Shown in pieces: positions 44,624-56,763 of a DNA stretch of 64,000 bases. The position numbers and the translations under genes are program-made. The notes beneath the pieces were generated by a model. It saw only the letters and a program-made list of their open reading frames with translations. It was not told the origin of the DNA and did no database searches. Where the stretch lies: NCBI GenBank assembly GCA_010909725.1, contig JAACMV010000018.1, positions 1 to 64,000 of the forward strand, given 5' to 3'. Every line of letters begins with the position of its first letter. The stretch's first letter is position 1. The DNA comes from Picochlorum sp. 'celeri'. Lineage: Eukaryota > Chlorophyta > Trebouxiophyceae.

Positions 44624-47168
44624 ATGAGACACGCTGTCTCGTGTTTAAGAAGGTATGTGACCGGTTGATGCAGCATAAGAGGCTTGGGTCCAATTTATTT
44701 CGTCACGGTTGCGGTTTGCAGGTTACAAGGATCACTGTTTGGCACCGCATCGAGATCAGGCTTCATCCCCACATCGCGACATCTTTGCATCGACGAGTCT
44801 GCTGGCAGAATGTCAGATTCGATCATTGTGACAAACATATCTGGGTCTGGTGGAATATCACCAATCATCCTTGGATTGTTTGAATATTTTCAGGTGTGTT
44901 CATTATGATCGGCATCGTGACTACCCGTGTGCATGAGCCTAACGGTTTGCTGTTTTTTTCTTACTCAGAGGCATACACCTAGCGTTGGGTATTTTTTACC
45001 AATCGCCAAGCCCAAGAGCGATCGAGACCCTTATTCTGAGAGACTGCACCTCATCAGGTCAGAATTCAAATTGGAGGATGATCCCGACAGCATGCAAGGC
45101 CTTCTGGAGAGCGAGGCAGAAGATATGCTTGCAAATGGGCAGAGTGATGAGTTGGTAGAGAGGATATGGTCCAAATTTTCAGAGTATAAACGAAAGAAAG
45201 GGATTGTGATCATTGAAGGCATTTCTGTGTCTGGGGTGAGTAACGAGATAGAAATCAATGGACGGCTAGCCGCAGACTTGGGCTCTCCTGTACTCATGGT
45301 CTTTGATGCCATGGATGACGAAAGCCTGACCTCTACAGAGATACTCACGAAAGTTCAGATTGCGAAAAAGAAATTCATGGACTGTCATGCAGACCTTGTG
45401 GGTCTGGTATTAAATCGCGTTCCAAAGAAAAACGTGCACAAATTGACAGCAGAGATGCAAGAACTTGCCGCCAGGGAGCACAGTTGTGCATTTGCAGGGG
45501 CCATACCATCTGACTACATCCTGCAAAGGCCCAGGTTGAACGAAGTTGTGACGCATCTCAAGGCAAAGTGGTTATTTGGCGACTTGGAGGACTCTGACGT
45601 GGATGCGAGTCAGATGATGGTTGCCGCCCAAGATGTATCTCATCTGTTCAAAAAGATTGAACATCTCACAGAGATTCGGCGAAAGGAGGGCCTGCCCTCT
45701 GTCAGACCACTGTTGCTCACGACGCCTGATAGGACGGATATTCTCCTGAGCTTGGCTGCTGCGCATGGAAGTTCAACAGGACCAAACGTATCTGGTGTGC
45801 TGCTGTGTGATGCCGACCAAACGGCTCTCGATAGTCATGTGAAACGAATTTTTGCTGCATTCCCACACATATTTCCTGTGTTTGCTGCAAAGACAGGCCT
45901 ATATGAGACAGCAAATCGTGTATCACATGCTCATACTCGTATCATACCAACCTCTACAGCAAAAATTAACAGATCCAAAAGGCTATTCAACGAGTACATC
46001 AACACAAAGTTGATTGGAAAACGTCTTGTACTTCCCAAGTCAAGCAAAATCACTCCAAAACAGTTTATCCATGAGATTCACGGTGCATGCAGGGATAATA
46101 AGAAACATATTGTTTTACCAGAGGTATGAAACTGTCCAGGGCGTGATAACAATGCCCTTTGGTCTGGCGTGCCAAACTCAAAATGATGTGTTCCATTTGC
46201 AGGGCCAAGATCGACGAATTTTGCAGGCAGCAGCTGAAGTCACCACAAAAGGTTTGGCAGACATAACATTGCTCGGTGATCCAGTTGAAATCGTTGCATC
46301 AGCTCGCAAATTTAATGTGGACATTTCAAAGTGCGCCATCATTGACTATCTAAATTCTCCGTTGAAAGAAAGGTTTGCAAAAATCTGGAGTGAAGAGAGG
46401 AAAGAGAAAGGAGCAACGTATGAGACCTCTCTGGATCTGATGGATGATTTGAATGTATTTGGAACTATGATGGTAAAAGATGGCATGGCAGATGGCATGG
46501 TCAGCGGTGCGATGTGTACGACAGCAAACACAATTCGCCCTGCACTCTCAATACTGAAACAGCCGGAGGAAACGCTCGTTTCTTCGGTGTTTTTGATGTG
46601 TCTGCCTGATACGGTGCTGGTATACGGAGATTGTGCAATCAACGTGGATCCGACCGCAGAGCAACTAGCACAGATTGCCGCTACTTCTGCAGAAACTGCC
46701 ACCAGTTTTGGTGTGGATGCCAAAGTTGCCATGCTGTCATATTCCACCCTGGGATCAGGTGCTGGCCCAGCCGTAGAGAAGGTCAAGCGTGCAACAGAAA
46801 TTCTAAAGAAGGATTATCCAAACCTGAAAGTGGAAGGTCCCATACAGTACGATGCTGCGATAGATCCACAAGTGGCCTCCACCAAGGTGAAGGAGAAGAG
46901 CGATGTGGCAGGGAAGGCGACAGTCTTCATTTTCCCCGATTTAAACACAGGAAACAACACCTACAAGGCAGTACAGCAATCTACAGGAGCACTTGCCATC
47001 GGGCCACTTATCCAAGGACTGGCAAAACCTGTGAATGACCTGTCAAGGGGCTGCACTGTGGCAGACATTGTAAATACCGTAGCTTGCACAGCCATCCAAG
47101 CAATGTCATCTTCTGTCGTGATGAACAGGTTCTTGTCGCGTGTCAGCACATTTAGATTAGTCGACTAA
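44624..47168 (+). CDS. PTA: Phosphate acetyltransferase, mitochondrial-type
   Basis: Phosphotransacetylase converts acetyl-CoA plus phosphate to acetyl phosphate plus CoA. Four exons, 44624-44652, 44722-44893, 44969-46123 and 46203-47168, give 773 residues with no frame break. The first two exons encode MRHAVSCLRRLQGSLFGTAS, an Arg-rich amphipathic presequence typical of mitochondria. An N-terminal P-loop-like domain (SIIVTNISGSGGISPIILGLFEYF, VGYFLPIAKPKSDRD) is followed by a DRTGG-type domain (LLLTTPDRTDILLSLAAAHG) and the catalytic PTA/PTB domain (IVLPEGQDRRILQAAAEV, DGMADGMVSGAMCTTANT, MLSYSTLGSGAGPAVEKV, DLNTGNNTYKAVQQ). This long architecture is the bacterial Pta type. Confidence 0.93.
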
Positions 47169-47223
47169 TTCACTGCTATATTTGTTGTGCTTCATTTTGT
47201 TACATACGAAAAAAATGGTAGAG

Positions 47224-47906
47224 CTACTCAGCTGGGGTATACAGTCCAGCTTCAACAAGGACATACTTGCGGGCCTTTGCTAGACGAGCCTTACGGCGTG
47301 CAGCGGTATTCCTGTGCAAAATCCCTTTGACTACAGCTTTATCAATCACCTGGTAAGCCTCACTCATCAGTGTGCTGACAGGTTCGAGATCACTCTCACT
47401 CTTTGGTGGGTTGCCTTTGAACTCCTCCAGAGCTGTAAAGACCTTCTTCATACGGGTAGCAATCTCAGATTTCCTGGACTTGTTATACATGCGATTTCTT
47501 TCGGTTGTTCTCTGTCTTTTGAGGGAATTCTGCTTGGCCTCGATAGTCAGGCGCCCAGTAGCGGCCACAGGAGACACTCGAGAAACAGCTGCACACATCA
47601 ATGCAGGCGGTTGATTAGTATTTTGACAGCATCTATATCACATCAGGGGCTACATTCCACAATGCATCGACGAGAATCCGATAAACTGCCCTGAAACCTC
47701 CGCATGGACGGCAAGGTTGCATATGCGGACATGGCTATTCTGTCCATGTTTCACTCAATTGACAATTTTATAGACGTACCATTTATTTTCTGTCCAGCCA
47801 AAGCAGAAGAAAATCCACCAGACACAACCTGGGGACGAGGAGTCCCGGCCTGTGGTCGTGACAGCCGCAGGGTGCCGAAAGAAGAAATCACGCTCGCCAC
47901 AGCCAT
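47224..47906 (-). CDS. RPS20: Plastid ribosomal protein bS20
   Basis: bS20 binds 16S rRNA early in small-subunit assembly. The gene is spliced: exon 1, 47906-47780, encodes a clear chloroplast transit peptide (MAVASVISSFGTLRLSRPQA), and exon 2, 47588-47224, encodes VSRVSPVAATGRLTIEAKQN and the S20 core (RQRTTERNRMYNKSRKSEI, VDKAVVKGILHRNTAARRKARLAK-type wording seen as VVKGILHRNTAARRKARL). The 191-nt intron joins in phase, for 163 residues. Reading exon 2 alone would give a false short N-terminus. It converges with the phosphotransacetylase gene (55 nt between stops). Confidence 0.88.
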
Positions 47907-48186
47907 GTTCTAGATATTCTTCGCTATTCAATGTACGATTAATGTAAAATGTGCTATGTGGCAGCGATGCTTTCCATAGATTCAGGACAATGCGCGACAT
48001 GGCTGCAAACAGAGACGGATACCGAAAGTTATCTCCCATCCAACAATCTATTGGATGGGAAGAAAACTCGTATCCTATGAGTTGTAGTAGAGATGCCATG
48101 TCTTGATTTCATATCAGGATGGCAGCCCAATTGATATGTCGGTGTTTTATTATAGAAAGTATCTGTATTCATCGACGATAGATACG

Positions 48187-49045
48187 ATGATGCTCGCAAC
48201 TCTTCCAAGTGTCGGTGGCGTTGCAGTGCGACCCCCTGTTGAGCATGGCAGTGATACTCGCGTGACTGCCTGTCGCATTAATACAATGTCAGGTAAATCT
48301 TACGGAAGAAAACCATCGGTCCGAGCCAATGCAGCATCCTGGGTACGAGTTTGTGATTCTTGGGTACTACAATACGACAGAGTGCCCTTGCGGTCCTTGA
48401 GCCATCGTCTGATATCGATTCTTCGACATGCAGGATCCCGAAGGGCTGTACGAAAAGACTCCTGAGATGTCAGGTATTATTGATCGCAAGCTGATGGGTA
48501 ATAGGGCAGATGAGGACAAGAAATCAAAGAGTGTGATGGAGACGTTCATGGCTGCACACAAGGAAGAGGTCAACATGCGAAGGGAGTCCAGAATAGTCCC
48601 AGAAGATCCCTACGAACTTGTCGAGTTTTTCCTAGAGACCGAGGCGACAGATATGAACTTTGAGGTTGCACGTTGTCGGCCCAAGTTGGATGAGGACTTT
48701 TTTGCCATGCTGAACAAACAAATTGGCATTGAGAAAATCTCACCAACTCCTGATGAAGAGCGTGTGACAGAGCTCGAGATGCTGAGGGACTACTTGACAG
48801 AGGCAGTTGAAGCAGTGGATACCGCGACTCAGCAGGTATCTGCTGCCCCAGAGAGGCTGAAGAGCCTCTTGGAGGCTGCAAACAAGAAGGAAAAGCTCAG
48901 AGAAATGGCGTCCAACGGGGAGATTGACCAAGCCTTCATGGATCTGTTGGAGCAAAACATCGAAGGCGCGCAGGAAGCTGGACGAGAAGATGTTGCCGAA
49001 TTCATGACAAAAGTACGCCAAGCCGCTGGCAAATTTATGATTTAA
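48187..49045 (+). CDS. Conserved-looking plastid protein of unknown function
   Basis: Exons 48187-48342 and 48434-49045 give 255 residues. The first exon looks like a transit peptide (MMLATLPSVGGVAVRPPVEH). The mature part begins DPEGLYEKTPEMSGIIDRKL and continues with PYELVEFFLETEATDMNFEV, PKLDEDFFAMLNKQIGIEK, LEMLRDYLTEAVEAVD, APERLKSLLEAANKKEKL and a helix ending EFMTKVRQAAGKFMI. It is all-helical with no cofactor or catalytic motif. The sharp helical segments and the transit peptide resemble a family of uncharacterised chloroplast proteins in plants (At4g37920-like, from memory and unsure). Confidence 0.65.
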
Positions 49046-49052
49046 ATGTAAA

Positions 49053-49586
49053 CTACTCGATATCCGAGCTCGCGCTCTGCGAACTGTATGATGACCTTGA
49101 ATAGGAGCTGTACGATGAATAGGAGCTATACGAAGCAGATGATCCACTGGGATACGAACTATACGAACTCGAAGAATAATAACTCGAATTCTTACTCGTG
49201 CTCCTAGACGAATAACTCCTACTTCTGCTCCTACTTCTGCTCCTACTTCTGCTCCTGCTTCTAGATGTAACCTTGTTCGTACCGCCCTTCTTCGTCGCAC
49301 CCTTCACCTCCTCCTTTCCACGTGGTGCACCATGCCCCGATTTAAACTCATCCGGCACCTCTGACGGATCCAAATACGCCTTCCTCTTTTTGGGACGCAA
49401 CAACTGCTTCGTCCTTGTCGGTCTACTCGTATATGCAGCCTCATTTTTGCATTGATATGTCCAATGGCCTTTCTGCAAACATTTTTGGCACACAACACTC
49501 TGGTTATCGAACGGCCTTCTCCCTCTGCTGCTGTCCCGTTTAAGACGACCAGTGTTATGGGAGCTTCCAGTCCCCAGTAAAGGCAT
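49053..49586 (-). CDS. Zinc-knuckle, Arg/Ser-rich protein (ZCCHC10-like)
   Basis: The 177-residue protein has one CCHC zinc knuckle (CQKCLQKGHWTYQC, residues ~33-46), a conserved basic segment after it (RPTRTKQLLRPKKRKAYL), a Lys/Gly linker and an RS repeat (about ten SR dipeptides) that passes into a Ser/Tyr-rich tail. This order is that of ZCCHC10-type proteins, which are nuclear and likely RNA-associated. It converges with the plastid unknown (7 nt between stops). Confidence 0.75.
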   Translation of the reverse strand: MPLLGTGSSHNTGRLKRDSSRGRRPFDNQSVVCQKCLQKGHWTYQCKNEAAYTSRPTRTKQLLRPKKRKAYLDPSEVPDEFKSGHGAPRGKEEVKGATKKGGTNKVTSRSRSRSRSRSRSRSRSYSSRSTSKNSSYYSSSSYSSYPSGSSASYSSYSSYSSYSRSSYSSQSASSDIE

Positions 49587-49775
49587 GAGAGACTTAATTC
49601 ATATGATAATAGCACTAAAAACAGCAATCGCCCATGGATGTGTCTCTGTGGAATGAGCTTTATTCCTTCCTTCAAATGAAACGAATTCGCTCCTTTCGAA
49701 AGGACCCGGCGCCGGGTCCATCCTCACTGAGGATCAAGCCAATAATTGGCTTGCAATGATCTTGATCCAAATCGT

Positions 49776-50726
49776 ATGGATGAGGATTCTCATTCGAATG
49801 AACTACAAGGGAAATTAATGAATACGTTAGGAAGTATGAAATCAGTCACTAGCCACAAGGTATCGATAACGCCAACACATGGCACTCGTTGTCAATTCGG
49901 AAGGATGCGGGCGATTCCTCACCATCCACTCTCCTGTGGATCTAATGCAATAGTTCATCACTGGGTGAGGAGGGATCGCATTGTCATGCATCGGATGGTG
50001 TCGGTAAAGTGTTCTGCCGAGTCAGTTGGTGGGGTTGCACAGAACTCTGTGAGTGTCGTCCTCCTCGCAGGGGGCGTGGGAAAGAGGATGGGAGCCCCGA
50101 TTCCCAAGCAATACTTGGAACTGCGTGGGAAACCAATCGCAACCTATAGCTTGGAGACGTTTTCAAAAATGCCCTGCGTGGGAGAGGTGGTGGTTGTGTG
50201 TGAGGATGAATGGAAGTCTGTCTTTGAAGAATGTCACGAACGAATCGGAAAGGTCAAGCCTTTAAAATTTGCTTCCCCTGGTGCTGAGAGGCAGGACAGT
50301 GTGTTCAATGGGTTGCAGGAGGTTTCTCCAAGTGCAGATTTGGTAGCAATTCATGACTCGGCCAGGCCCCTGGTACGAGAGAGCGACGTCATGAACTGCA
50401 TTGTGGATGCCACAGAGGTGGGTGCAGCTGTCCTGGGGGTTCCAGTCAAGCCCACCATCAAAGAGGCAGATGAGCATGGGATGGTGGTGAAGACTCTGAA
50501 GAGGTCTGTTCTGTGGGAGGTACAGACTCCCCAGGTTATACGGCCGGCTATGCTTGCCCAAGGATTTGATCTGGTGAAGAAGGAGAATTTGGAGGTGACT
50601 GACGATGTGTCCATCATAGAGGCCATGGGTAATCCGGTGCGGATTACAAAGGGCTGCTACACAAATATCAAAGTAACCACACCAGAGGATATGGCCGTGG
50701 CAGAGGGATTTTTGGATGAAAAATAA
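49776..50726 (+). CDS. IspD: 2-C-methyl-D-erythritol 4-phosphate cytidylyltransferase, plastid
   Basis: IspD performs the third step of the plastid MEP isoprenoid pathway, attaching CMP to methylerythritol phosphate. A single exon gives 316 residues. The first ~90 residues are a transit-like region with several possible starts (MDEDSH, MKSVTS, MRAIPH). The catalytic domain starts SVSVVLLAGGVGKRMGAPIP with the CTP-binding Gly-rich loop and catalytic Lys/Arg residues, then KQYLELRGKP, GAERQDSVFNGL, IHDSARPLV, LWEVQTPQVI, TDDVSIIEAMG and IKVTTPEDMA. Length of the domain is normal (~230). Confidence 0.92.
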   Translation: MDEDSHSNELQGKLMNTLGSMKSVTSHKVSITPTHGTRCQFGRMRAIPHHPLSCGSNAIVHHWVRRDRIVMHRMVSVKCSAESVGGVAQNSVSVVLLAGGVGKRMGAPIPKQYLELRGKPIATYSLETFSKMPCVGEVVVVCEDEWKSVFEECHERIGKVKPLKFASPGAERQDSVFNGLQEVSPSADLVAIHDSARPLVRESDVMNCIVDATEVGAAVLGVPVKPTIKEADEHGMVVKTLKRSVLWEVQTPQVIRPAMLAQGFDLVKKENLEVTDDVSIIEAMGNPVRITKGCYTNIKVTTPEDMAVAEGFLDEK

Positions 50727-51010
50727 TAATGATATACTATGTGTCGGTGTCTGTAATGTATTATTTCATGATGAAGCCCCGATGTGTTGGGTGGGAGTGT
50801 GTGTAGGTTGGTTGTCATGAAGAAACACCCACGCGCATCCTTGCCTGTTACCAAGGCTCCACATTATCGAAAATATTCAAAGTCGTCGCCTTTTTTGATC
50901 CATGTGCGTGTGTCTTGAGTGCGATGGTTGGTTTGTTGGCAGTCTCGTTGGACATACCTGTGGTCCGTCGTGGGCTCGGCGGACATACCCTCCCTTGATG
51001 TCATGACATT

Positions 51011-53232
51011 ATGTATAGTCTTGTGCTAATTATTTGTTGCACGGGGATGCAGAGAAAGGGTGGCAGCGGTTCGAAATATGTTTGGTATTGGCTTGCAGTG
51101 CTTGTGTGCTACCTCGGTCTGACACTAGTTTTGTGGAAGTGTATCACGCATGAGTGGGGCCAGATGAATGCTTTCGATGGGGTCAGGTCTGGGAAGATGG
51201 GTTCCACAGAGTATCAGGGCAAGGCATTGTCTCAGATCATCACACATGTTGGATCCAGTGGCACTGGTTTGATGAACAAGTATTTCTACCGATTCAAAAA
51301 TGTGCATATTATTGATTATAGGATCAAGTTTTACTATGATCCGAGGACATTTGACCCGCCTGTGGATGAGCACTGGGTTGATATTGTGTCGTGCAATGCA
51401 ACCTCTCCTCGGCACCCCACCATGTTTGTGATCAAAGGGGATGCACAGCCAATCCGGTGGTATGTGACCACTTTAAAGAATGCACTTTTTTTTTGGTCAT
51501 CATTACGAACTTATACGCGTCTTTTACACTGTGCAGGCACTACATGCCAATCGACTACATTCCTGTTTCTGATGTCGAAGAATTTCTGCCAAAGTGCTCT
51601 GGCACTGTGTCTGATATTGCCTATCTATTACAAGTGAGGTACTCGTACAACATATGGCATACGTGGAATGAAGGCATCATGGGAATATTTCAAACTCTTC
51701 GAGAAGTAGGAAGGCTTCCTTTGGCTCTTGTGGGGAAGGATGGACAGTTGTCAGAGCTTTTGGATGGGATGGGTGGATCCGAGTCATGTCCTTGGATCTA
51801 CGACCACGCGATCAATAAGAGTGTGCGCCCTGAGATGTGTGATAGGATGCCTCAGATTCTTAAAAAAGGGGCGACATGTGACGTTGGCAGGGATGTATGG
51901 TGCCGCGAGGGATCAGTCTTCAGTTATGCACGGAGCGACCCAGACTACAGTCCCCTCATCCTGACATTTACCCCAGAGTCCACGAAGAATGTTTGGTCAC
52001 ATTTGTATGACTCTATATCTCAGAAACAGAAATCTTTGTCAGATGTTATGGGGTATTGCTTCTCAGATCTGATCATCGGGAAAACCTCGACGTTGAATTT
52101 TTATCAAACCCTGAACATGACACCCCCAGACCCAGCTGTCTTGGCCAAGGTGGCGAGGATCGATAATGTGGAGGCGCGCGTGGAAGCGATGGCTGTCTTC
52201 AAAGCCTTCATTACTTCCTCTCAAAGGGAGTGGGTGTATAAAACCCAGGGAGAATCGCGTACATCTTGGAAGGGATACGATGATGCGGGGTTGGAGAGGC
52301 TCCGTGGAGGTGTGGGACCAGAGGATTTGGAGGCTGGTGTTTTGGATGCCATCAATCCAGGATCTGTGGCTGGATCTCTCCGTGAAGAAATAGAAGAGCT
52401 TCATAAACAATACGTCAAGCACAAGGAGCTGATTGAGCCAGGAGTCAAGCAGTTTGAGGAGGAGTTTGGGTATCAGGTGCCAGAAGACCTTGACAAGGAG
52501 CACTTGCTTGACTTGTTCGATGAAGAAGCCAGCGCGGCATCGCATCGACTTGGGAACGGTGTGAAACGTACGATACATCACAAGGAGCGACATGCGGGGC
52601 GACAGCTTTTGCAGTCTGAGACTCCTCTAAATGCATGGTTTTTGAAATCAACGACGTACAAGCACGAGACGCCTCGACCTGTGGTCACATACATGTCCCG
52701 GAATTTCTTTTCCAGAGGAATCGCGAATGAGAAAGATATTCTGACGTATATATTAGAGACGTATGATGTTACTTTGCGCGTCACAACATTCCAAGAACCC
52801 TTGTTGGAGGTGATGGATTTGTTGGCACACTCTGATGTTCTGTTTGGGATGCATGGCGCTGGTTGGACAAATGCACTGTTCATGAAGAGGGGAGCGACTA
52901 CAATGCAGATGTATCCCTATGGTTGGAGACTGCCTAATAACTCTACAGTCAGGGGGTACAACTATAGAGAAATTATTTATGCTAGTGAAGGAAAATACAT
53001 TGAGTGGGTAAACCCTTCGAGAGTCAATTCATATTTCAGGCGAATCGATTTCAAGAAGCGTAAAGATATAAAGTTTCAGCTTCACCCAGATCCAAAAGAT
53101 CCCTTGCCTCAAAATAGCTGGCCTGGGAATCAATGGATTTATCAAAACACATACATTGAAATGAATATTTTCAGGGACGAAATTGATGCCATGATGAAAA
53201 GAGCCGGCATCAAACCAAAGAAAACAAATTGA
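51011..53232 (+). CDS. GT61-family glycosyltransferase, Golgi/ER type II
   Basis: GT61 (DUF563) enzymes include plant beta-1,2-xylosyltransferase, arabinoxylan enzymes and animal EOGT. Exons 51011-51459 and 51537-53232 (77-nt intron; W|HYMPIDY) give 714 residues. A short N-terminal tail precedes a signal anchor (YVWYWLAVLVCYLGLTLVLW). The signature catalytic block is near residues 585-600: LFGMHGAGWTNALFMKRGAT. Other GT61 wording is VVTYMSRN, ILTYILETYDV and HSDVLFG. Between ~370 and 490 lies an unusual Glu/Lys-rich insertion (LREEIEELHKQYVKHKELIE). Acceptor and donor are unknown. Confidence 0.85.
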
Positions 53233-53292
53233 TACTACCACTATTACTGCTACTGTCTAAAAAAAATAAAATTTAAAGATTAAAATTATCCT

Positions 53293-56200
53293 CTAGAAAC
53301 CTGGAAGTTCTGTGAGATTCAGAATGCCGGATGGGAGGGATGCAATATCCCTCATGAGGGCCAACCTGCTCTGCCGAACCTTCTCATCCTCTGACATGAC
53401 AAAGACATTCTCAAAGTATGATTCCAGTGGCATCACGAGTTTCTCTGCAGCGTTGGTAAAGTCCGAAACCGACGAATCTTCTGTCAAATTGGAAGATACT
53501 GTCTTATATGCTTCATACAGCTTCCTTTCATCATCACTCTCAAAGAGTGCTGGATCAACGTGCCACTCTGGGGAGATATCCTTGCCACGTGTCAATCGAA
53601 TAGACCTTGCCATTGCGGTCATGACCTCATGCAATTGGCTTGCTTCACCTTGCTCCAGTTGTTGACCTATATCCTTGGCAGTTTTTGCTGCAAGTGAGGG
53701 ATTTTCGCCTCTTTCGGAAAGGGATGCTCTCACAGCCTCAACAGGGATGCCATCATCCACAAGAATTTGCTCCAAGCGTTTCGAGATGAACTCGTAGAGG
53801 GATTCCTTGGATTCTTCGGTAACCTCAACTGGCTGAACGCTAGCTGCTACATTGATTGCACTCCTCAAATCGAATGCAACATCGCTGTTGATCAGGATGA
53901 GAAGCAATCCAACTGCCGACCGTCGCAAACCGTATGGATCTGCATTTGCAGTTGGTCCACAATTGCAGGCCAACAGGCCAACAAGAGAATCCAGCTTATC
54001 TGCAATAGAGACAATAACACCAGCATCTGTGGCGGGCAGGAGGTCACCAGCATGTCGAGGCAAAACAGATTCGAAAATTGCTTCAGCAACCTCAGGCTTC
54101 TTTCCCTCCAGCAATGCATAGTGTTTGCCCATGACACCTGCAAGGGCTGTCATTTCAGTGACAGTAAACGTAGCAAGATCTGACCTATAAATATGAGCAG
54201 CCTCTTGGGCCACGTCCTTTGCTGCACTCAAATCAAGTAACTCAGCAACTCTTGGCACTGTATTTTCGATTCGAACAGTCTTGTCTAAAAGAGATCCGAG
54301 CTCCTTTTGGAAAGTTGTGCCACTCAGTTTAGGGCGCACATCTTCCAGTGTACATTTTCTATCCATCTCGTAGAAAAACTGCGCGTCTTCAAATCTTGCT
54401 CGTATGACAGCCTCGTTTCCACTCTTGACCAATGCCTCATCAATAGCTCCATTTGCTACTGTGATAAAGTATGGCAACAGGGTATCTGACTCTGGCTTGT
54501 ACACTGGGAAATATCTCTGATGTTTCCTCATCACCATGACTAAAATATCTTTTGGTAGATCTAGAAACTTCTTCTCGTATTCCCCAACCACAACAGTAGG
54601 GCTCTCCACGAGATTGGACACCTCATTGAGAAGAGAGCCTCGGCAACCATCTGGGACCACACCACCAAGGCTCTTTGCAGCTGCTGTCACATCCTGCCAG
54701 ATCTTCTCCTTCCTATCCTTTGTATTCACAACAATGTTCTCACGCAATAAAGTGTGGTGATACTCATCCGCATGGTCCACAGTCACAACTGGACTGGTGC
54801 TGTTGCGCAACAGCCTTGTAGAGTCTCCTCCAATCAGTCCAGCAAACGGCACAGGCAACACGTGATTGCCATGCATGGCAAATATCCATCGAATCGGCCT
54901 GCTAAAGTGCTGCTCGCTCCTCCACTTCATGCTCTTCTTGAACGAGATCTGTTTCAATATACGTGGCAGTTCCTCCATGAGGACTTCTGATGCCTTGCGT
55001 CCTTTTCTCTGAACTGTCACCCACACGTAACCAGTGCCCTTTTTATCCTCCTCTACACGGCAGTCTTCCACTGTCACTCCATTCTTTTTGCAGAATCCCA
55101 TCAATGCTGGAGTCGGAACACCCTCGTCATCATATGCAACTTTGACTGGAGGACCCCGCACATCCTCTGTAGACGACATCTGCCCTGGCACCAATTCATG
55201 CACCGTGACTGCCATCCTTCTTGGGGTACCTTCGACAGCAACGCCCCCGTGGCCGAGCTTACATGCATCAAGCATCTCCGGGATAGAGTTTGATAACTGC
55301 TCCAATGCAAAATCCAGGTCCTCCGGGGGTATTTCTTCGCATCCAATCTCCAAGACAAATGTGCTTGGAGCTGTTGGGGAATCACAGCCCGACACCTTTC
55401 CCTCAACAACCGGTTCAACAACCCCAAGTGGAAACTCTTGCTCCTCTCTTCTAGCAACCCACAATGCTGTAACTTCTCTTGCCAACGATCGCAACGTCGC
55501 AAAACATTCCGCACGCTCCGTGACCCCCACAGCTCCACGGGCATCCATAATGTTGAATGTATGAGACAGTTTCAGCAAGTGATCATAGGCCGGCACAGGG
55601 AGGCGCTGATCCAGCATTTTCCTCGCCTCCTTTTCATATAGATCGAATCTCGCCCTCTGACCATGCACATCCGCCTCATCCAAATTGTACACGCTCATCT
55701 CGTACTCATTCTGCAGAAACATCTCCCCATACGTCACCCCTGGCGCATACACAATATCCTTGAAGTGATCCACCCCCTGAAGAGACATGATAATCCTCTC
55801 TAGACCATACGTAATCTCCACTGCAGGAACAGGAAGAGGCTTGCCTCCCGCTTGCTGAAAATACGTAAACTGTGTCACTTCCATCCCATCCAGCCACACC
55901 TCCCACCCAAGCCCCCAGGCCCCAAGCACAGGACTTTCCCAATTATCCTCCACAAATCTCACATCATGAGAACTGGTGTCAATTCCAATAGCTTCTAAAG
56001 ACTTGAGGTACAACTCCTGCGGATTCCCAGGATCTGGCTTGAGTATCACCTGAAACTGCGTGTGCCTCTGCACCCTGTTTGGGTTATCCCCATATCTGGA
56101 ATCATCAGGCCTGATCGAAGGCTCGGCGTATGCCACATTCCAAGGCTCTGGCCCCAACACTCTCAAAAACGTCGCCGGATTCATCGTCCCAGCCCCAACC

Positions 56201-56592
56201 TCTGTATTATGAGGCAGCCACATGGCGCACCCCACAGAAGCCCAGTACTCTTGCAACCTCGCAATGGCATCCTGGAATGTCAGACACGTCATCGCATTCC
56301 CTTTTGTATTCTCACCAACAGCAACACTATCACCTGGCTGCTGCATCACCGCATTCACAGCACGACCTGAGGAATGGCACCTCCGACGCAGAACCACATT
56401 CGCACTCCATGACACTGATGACGACAGATGCTCACGATACGACACCAGAGGAAGATTTCGTACAGAACAAGCACTACCGGATGGGGAATAGGACACACAC
56501 CGTGCCATCAACCCACCACGACGACCAAGCAGCATTCCCTTCATTCCTTTCCGGGTGACACAAAACCCACGAATGAATGCAGGGTGGTTCAT
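53293..56592 (-). CDS. Organellar glycyl-tRNA synthetase, fused alpha-beta (EDD1-like)
   Basis: The enzyme charges tRNA-Gly in plastid and mitochondria. A single uninterrupted exon of 1099 residues is unusual among its spliced neighbours. After an ~85-residue basic presequence, the alpha catalytic part runs to about residue 395 ([74 protein letters not shown]). The beta part follows ([21 protein letters not shown], the [20 protein letters not shown] block, [32 protein letters not shown]) with a DALR-like C-terminal helical domain. This fused bacterial-type arrangement is standard for green plants. Confidence 0.95.
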   Translation of the reverse strand: MNHPAFIRGFCVTRKGMKGMLLGRRGGLMARCVSYSPSGSACSVRNLPLVSYREHLSSSVSWSANVVLRRRCHSSGRAVNAVMQQPGDSVAVGENTKGNAMTCLTFQDAIARLQEYWASVGCAMWLPHNTEVGAGTMNPATFLRVLGPEPWNVAYAEPSIRPDDSRYGDNPNRVQRHTQFQVILKPDPGNPQELYLKSLEAIGIDTSSHDVRFVEDNWESPVLGAWGLGWEVWLDGMEVTQFTYFQQAGGKPLPVPAVEITYGLERIIMSLQGVDHFKDIVYAPGVTYGEMFLQNEYEMSVYNLDEADVHGQRARFDLYEKEARKMLDQRLPVPAYDHLLKLSHTFNIMDARGAVGVTERAECFATLRSLAREVTALWVARREEQEFPLGVVEPVVEGKVSGCDSPTAPSTFVLEIGCEEIPPEDLDFALEQLSNSIPEMLDACKLGHGGVAVEGTPRRMAVTVHELVPGQMSSTEDVRGPPVKVAYDDEGVPTPALMGFCKKNGVTVEDCRVEEDKKGTGYVWVTVQRKGRKASEVLMEELPRILKQISFKKSMKWRSEQHFSRPIRWIFAMHGNHVLPVPFAGLIGGDSTRLLRNSTSPVVTVDHADEYHHTLLRENIVVNTKDRKEKIWQDVTAAAKSLGGVVPDGCRGSLLNEVSNLVESPTVVVGEYEKKFLDLPKDILVMVMRKHQRYFPVYKPESDTLLPYFITVANGAIDEALVKSGNEAVIRARFEDAQFFYEMDRKCTLEDVRPKLSGTTFQKELGSLLDKTVRIENTVPRVAELLDLSAAKDVAQEAAHIYRSDLATFTVTEMTALAGVMGKHYALLEGKKPEVAEAIFESVLPRHAGDLLPATDAGVIVSIADKLDSLVGLLACNCGPTANADPYGLRRSAVGLLLILINSDVAFDLRSAINVAASVQPVEVTEESKESLYEFISKRLEQILVDDGIPVEAVRASLSERGENPSLAAKTAKDIGQQLEQGEASQLHEVMTAMARSIRLTRGKDISPEWHVDPALFESDDERKLYEAYKTVSSNLTEDSSVSDFTNAAEKLVMPLESYFENVFVMSEDEKVRQSRLALMRDIASLPSGILNLTELPGF

Positions 56593-56763
56593 CGATTACT
56601 AATTATATACTATTTTCGACTGCAACAGCATAAATGTACCACAGTCTACCAATCACATCTGAAACAAGGGATTACTGCTGCCCTTGATATTGTGGCATTC
56701 ATGCCAAAAAATCAGTATTACTAGTGTCATTCAGAACAGTATTACACATTCATCGTATGTCAT

